Part shown: positions 4,859 to 7,112 of the stretch, in pieces
How the letters are laid out: each line of letters starts with the position of its first letter
Numbering within the stretch: position 1 is the first letter of the stretch
Assembly: GCA_903941145.1 (NCBI GenBank)
Contig: CAJANQ010000118.1
Location: 1-7,112, forward strand
Origin: an uncultured Actinomycetes bacterium
GTDB lineage: Bacteria; Actinomycetota; Acidimicrobiia; Acidimicrobiales; Microtrichaceae
Length of the DNA: 7,112 nucleotides
Reading direction: 5' to 3'
The notes under the pieces: model-generated
What the model saw: only the letters and a program-made list of their open reading frames with translations
What the model was told of the DNA's origin: nothing
Databases searched by the model: none
Program-made: the position numbers and the translations under genes

Positions 4859-6481
4859 ATGACGACCACCGACGAGCCCATCAGCACCGACGCCGACCTG
4901 CCGGCCGACCCGACCAACTACTTGGGTCTGCCCGCCAGCCTGACCGAGCAGGTCCGTGCCCGGCTGACGGCACAGGTCGTGAGCTCGGGCGAATCGCCCT
5001 CGGTCACCATGTACGCGCCGTTCAGCGGTGCGCCGCTGGCCGAGCTGCCGCAGTGCACCCCGGACGAGGTCCTGGCCGCCGCCGAGCGGGCCCGTGCCGC
5101 CCAGAAGAAGTGGGCGCAGGTCCCGGTCAAGGAGCGGGCCAAGGTGTTCCTTCGGCTCCACGACCTGGTGCTCGACGCCCGCGAGCAGATCATGGATGCG
5201 ATCCAGGCCGAGAACGGCAAGTCCCGCCGTGACGCGTTCCTGGAGGTCGCCGACATCGCGATCACCTGCCGGTACTACGCCCGGACCGCACCCAAGCTGC
5301 TCGAGGGCACGCGTCGCGCCGGCATGGTGCCGGGGCTCACGTCGGTGAAGGAACTGCACCACCCGAAGGGGCTGGTCAGCGTCATCTCGCCGTGGAACTA
5401 CCCGTTCAGCCTGGCCGTCGGCGACACCATCCCGGCGCTGCTCGCTGGCAACGCGGTCGTCCAGAAGGCCGACAACCAGACGGCCCTGACCGCGCTCATG
5501 GGCCTGGAGTTGGCCCGCAAGGCCGGCGTGCCCGAGGACCTGTGGCAGGTCGTGCTGGGCCGCGGCTCGGCCATCGGGCCCGCCATGCTGGACATCGCGG
5601 ACTTCATGATGTTCACGGGCTCCACCGAGTCGGGCCGCCATATCGCAGCCGAGTCGGGCCGGCGCCTGATCGACTGCTCGCTCGAGCTCGGCGGCAAGAA
5701 CGCCCTGGTCGTCCTCGACGACGCCGACCTGGACAGGGCCGCCGAGGGCGCCGTGCGGGCCTGCTTCTCCTCGAGCGGCCAGCTGTGCATCTCGGTCGAG
5801 CGGATGTACGTCGCCGAGCAGGTGCACGACGCGTTCATGGAGAAGTTCCTGGGCCGTCTGGCGGACCTGCAGCTGGGTCCCAGCTACGACTTCGACATGC
5901 AGATGGGGTCCCTCACCTCGAAGGACCAGGTCGAGGTCACCGAGCGCCACGTCGCCGACGCCGTGGCCAACGGCGCGACGGTGCTGGCCGGCGGCCGGGC
6001 CCGCCCCGACCTGGGCCCGTACTTCTACGAGCCGACCGTGCTCTCGGGCGTCGAGGCCGGTGCCGAGTGCTACCGCGAAGAGACCTTCGGCCCGGTCGTG
6101 TCCGTCTACACGTTCCGCACCGACGACGAGGCTGTCGAGCTGGCCAACGACAGCCGCTACGGCCTGAACGCCAGCGTCTGGAGCCGCTCGGCCGGCCGCG
6201 GCCGCCGGGTCGGTGGCCAGGTCCGTGCCGGCACCGTCAACGTCAACGAGGCGTTCGCCGCCGCCTGGGGCAGCATCGACGCCCCCATGGGCGGGATGGG
6301 CGACTCGGGCATGGGCCGCCGCCATGGCGACCACGGCCTGCTCAAGTACACCGAGCCGCAGACCGTCGCCTACCAGCGGCTGATGAACCTGGCCCCTCCG
6401 TTCGCCTCGCTGGGCGACAAGGGCTTCGCCGAGACGCTCACCAAGTCGCTCAAGCTGCTGAAGTCCGTCGGCTGGCGCTGA
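4859..6481 (+). CDS. gabD2: Succinate-semialdehyde dehydrogenase (NADP+), GabD2 type
   Basis: This 540-residue aldehyde dehydrogenase probably oxidises succinate semialdehyde to succinate, the last step of GABA degradation and of the 2-oxoglutarate bypass. The fold is complete: oxyanion Asn180 (ISPWNYP, 177-182), cofactor Lys203, FTGSTESGR (252-260), general base Glu276 (LELGGK), nucleophile Cys310 (SGQLCISVER), ETFGPVVS (408-415), and a C-terminal PMGGMGDSGMGRRHG (476-490). The phrases ACFSSSGQLCISVER, YDFDMQMGSL and GRRHG-GLLKYTE-QT closely recall mycobacterial GabD2 (about 518 residues) from memory, not from a search. The cofactor segment KADNQTA replaces the classical KPxExTP: the NAD-selecting Glu is Asn206, compatible with NADP, and both prolines are Ala. 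The first 45 residues are a variable extension. ATG follows GGGGAG by 8 bases. Other semialdehyde substrates cannot be excluded. Confidence 0.88.
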   Translation: MTTTDEPISTDADLPADPTNYLGLPASLTEQVRARLTAQVVSSGESPSVTMYAPFSGAPLAELPQCTPDEVLAAAERARAAQKKWAQVPVKERAKVFLRLHDLVLDAREQIMDAIQAENGKSRRDAFLEVADIAITCRYYARTAPKLLEGTRRAGMVPGLTSVKELHHPKGLVSVISPWNYPFSLAVGDTIPALLAGNAVVQKADNQTALTALMGLELARKAGVPEDLWQVVLGRGSAIGPAMLDIADFMMFTGSTESGRHIAAESGRRLIDCSLELGGKNALVVLDDADLDRAAEGAVRACFSSSGQLCISVERMYVAEQVHDAFMEKFLGRLADLQLGPSYDFDMQMGSLTSKDQVEVTERHVADAVANGATVLAGGRARPDLGPYFYEPTVLSGVEAGAECYREETFGPVVSVYTFRTDDEAVELANDSRYGLNASVWSRSAGRGRRVGGQVRAGTVNVNEAFAAAWGSIDAPMGGMGDSGMGRRHGDHGLLKYTEPQTVAYQRLMNLAPPFASLGDKGFAETLTKSLKLLKSVGWR

Positions 6482-6512
6482 GCCGGCACTTCCGCCCGGT
6501 CGCCCGGCGCCG

Positions 6513-6531
6513 CCGGTTGAGCCGGAACCGG
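6513..6531 (+). terminator. Weak hairpin downstream of gabD2
   Basis: CCGGTT-GAGCCGG-AACCGG forms a 6-bp stem with a 7-base loop, 31 bases after the gabD2 stop. No T-rich tail follows, so it may be a weak or factor-assisted terminator. It also overlaps the possible -35 (TTGAGC, 6517-6522) of the next gene, so it could have a regulatory role or be chance. Confidence 0.3.
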
Positions 6532-6543
6532 GGGGCTCGGCGC

Positions 6544-6549
6544 TACGGT
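6544..6549 (+). promoter_or_regulatory. Possible -10 element (TACGGT) of the multicopper-oxidase lipoprotein gene
   Basis: TACGGT matches TAnnnT and sits 37 bases before the ATG at 6587, leaving a leader of about 30 bases. The nearest -35-like hexamer, TTGAGC at 6517-6522, is 21 bases away, longer than the usual 16-18. The call rests mainly on similarity to the TAGGTT and TAGGGT elements before the other plus-strand units. Confidence 0.3.
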
Positions 6550-6586
6550 TCCCTCAGCCGTGTCGTCGCAAGGGGAACCACGGACC

Positions 6587-7112
6587 ATGTCCAACGCAAA
6601 GCAGCTGATCGTCGCGGCCTCGGTGGTCGCACTCCTGTCGGGCGCAGCCGCGTGCGGCGGGTCGTCCAGCAACGACACCACGACGACCACCGCACCCAAG
6701 GTGCAGCCAATTTCGACCACCCCCGAGGGTGGTAAGGCGGTCGAGGCCAGTTTCCCGACCGTCCAGGGGCTGCCGTTCACCGAGCCCCCGGTGATCACCA
6801 GCACCAACGGCGTGCTGGAGCTGACGTTCGACGTGCGTGAGGGCGAGTACGAGGTCGGTGGCGTAAAGGTGAAGGGCATGACCTTCACCGGCAGCTTCAC
6901 CGGCCCGACGCTGGTCATCAGCCCCGGCGACACGCTCAAGTTCAACCTGATCAACAACCTGCCCCAGAAGACCAACCTGCACGAGCACGGGTTCCACGTG
7001 TCGCCGGTGGGCATCTCCGACAACGTGCTGCGCGTCATGGAGCCGTCGTCGACCAACCCGATCGTCGTCGAGACCCCGAAGGACCTGGCCGCAGGGACCT
7101 ACTGGTACCACA
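6587..7112 (+). CDS. Multicopper oxidase-type lipoprotein, N-terminal part (cut by window edge)
   Basis: The reading frame from the ATG at 6587 stays open to the right edge (175 codons). It begins with a signal peptide: Lys5, a hydrophobic stretch (6-18, LIVAASVVALLSG) and a relaxed lipobox AAAC with Cys23 as lipidation site, followed by a Ser/Thr-rich linker (26-35). The mature protein is expected outside the membrane, anchored by lipid. From about residue 75 there is a cupredoxin domain with type 2/3 copper motifs of multicopper oxidases: LHEHGFHV (131-138, the HxHG motif, His132 and His134) and GTYWYH (170-175), the start of the usual YWYHxH. GPTLVISPGDTLKFNLINN (106-124) is the typical strand before the first copper motif. 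The remaining copper sites are outside the window, so whether this is a two- or three-domain oxidase, and its substrate, cannot be told. AAGGGG lies about 11 bases before the ATG. Confidence 0.85.
   Translation, partial: MSNAKQLIVAASVVALLSGAAACGGSSSNDTTTTTAPKVQPISTTPEGGKAVEASFPTVQGLPFTEPPVITSTNGVLELTFDVREGEYEVGGVKVKGMTFTGSFTGPTLVISPGDTLKFNLINNLPQKTNLHEHGFHVSPVGISDNVLRVMEPSSTNPIVVETPKDLAAGTYWYH

Noticed and set aside
3650..6334. 894-codon open frame on the minus strand
   Set aside because: It lies opposite the dehydrogenase and gabD2 genes, both with clear catalytic motifs. Its translation is rich in Arg, Gly, His, Val and Asp with no recognisable motif, as expected from an antisense frame in high-GC DNA.
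5392..6735. 447-codon plus-strand open frame
   Set aside because: It is an off-frame reading of gabD2 and the start of the lipoprotein gene, dominated by Arg, Gly and Pro.

Overview
This is a GC-rich (roughly 70%), densely coding bacterial window with actinobacterial features. The aldehyde dehydrogenase is of the GabD2 type, long antisense open frames arise from high third-position GC, and the last gene encodes a lipoprotein whose lipidated cysteine is followed by a Ser/Thr-rich linker, a style common in Acidimicrobiia. Actinomycetota, perhaps class Acidimicrobiia, is my inference; no rRNA or other marker gene is present to prove it.

Left part, minus strand (1-2763): three genes read leftwards. 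A DUF5715/M15-like metal-binding-fold protein (2763 to 1831) is followed after only 4 bases by an asparagine synthase/AsnB-type glutamine amidotransferase (1826 to 261), whose Shine-Dalgarno lies inside the end of the first gene, so the two are almost certainly co-transcribed. After a 75-base gap holding a perfect 6-bp inverted repeat, a short-chain dehydrogenase/reductase begins at 185 and runs off the left edge.

A divergent intergenic region (2764-2869) separates this from the plus-strand half. It contains a good promoter candidate for the rightward genes.

Right part, plus strand (2870-7112): a PIG-L/LmbE-like zinc deacetylase and, 24 bases later, an atypical member of the lactate/malate dehydrogenase superfamily form a likely operon. 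A second promoter candidate precedes gabD2 (NADP-type succinate-semialdehyde dehydrogenase). The last gene, cut by the right edge, encodes a secreted lipoprotein with the first cupredoxin domain of a multicopper oxidase.

The genes look like ordinary chromosomal metabolic genes. I saw no mobile element, CRISPR array, tRNA or rRNA. The points most worth following are the AsnB plus DUF5715 pair (a possible cell-envelope amidation pair rather than free asparagine synthesis), the dehydrogenase with an altered substrate loop, and a recurrent TAnGGT promoter element in front of four genes.
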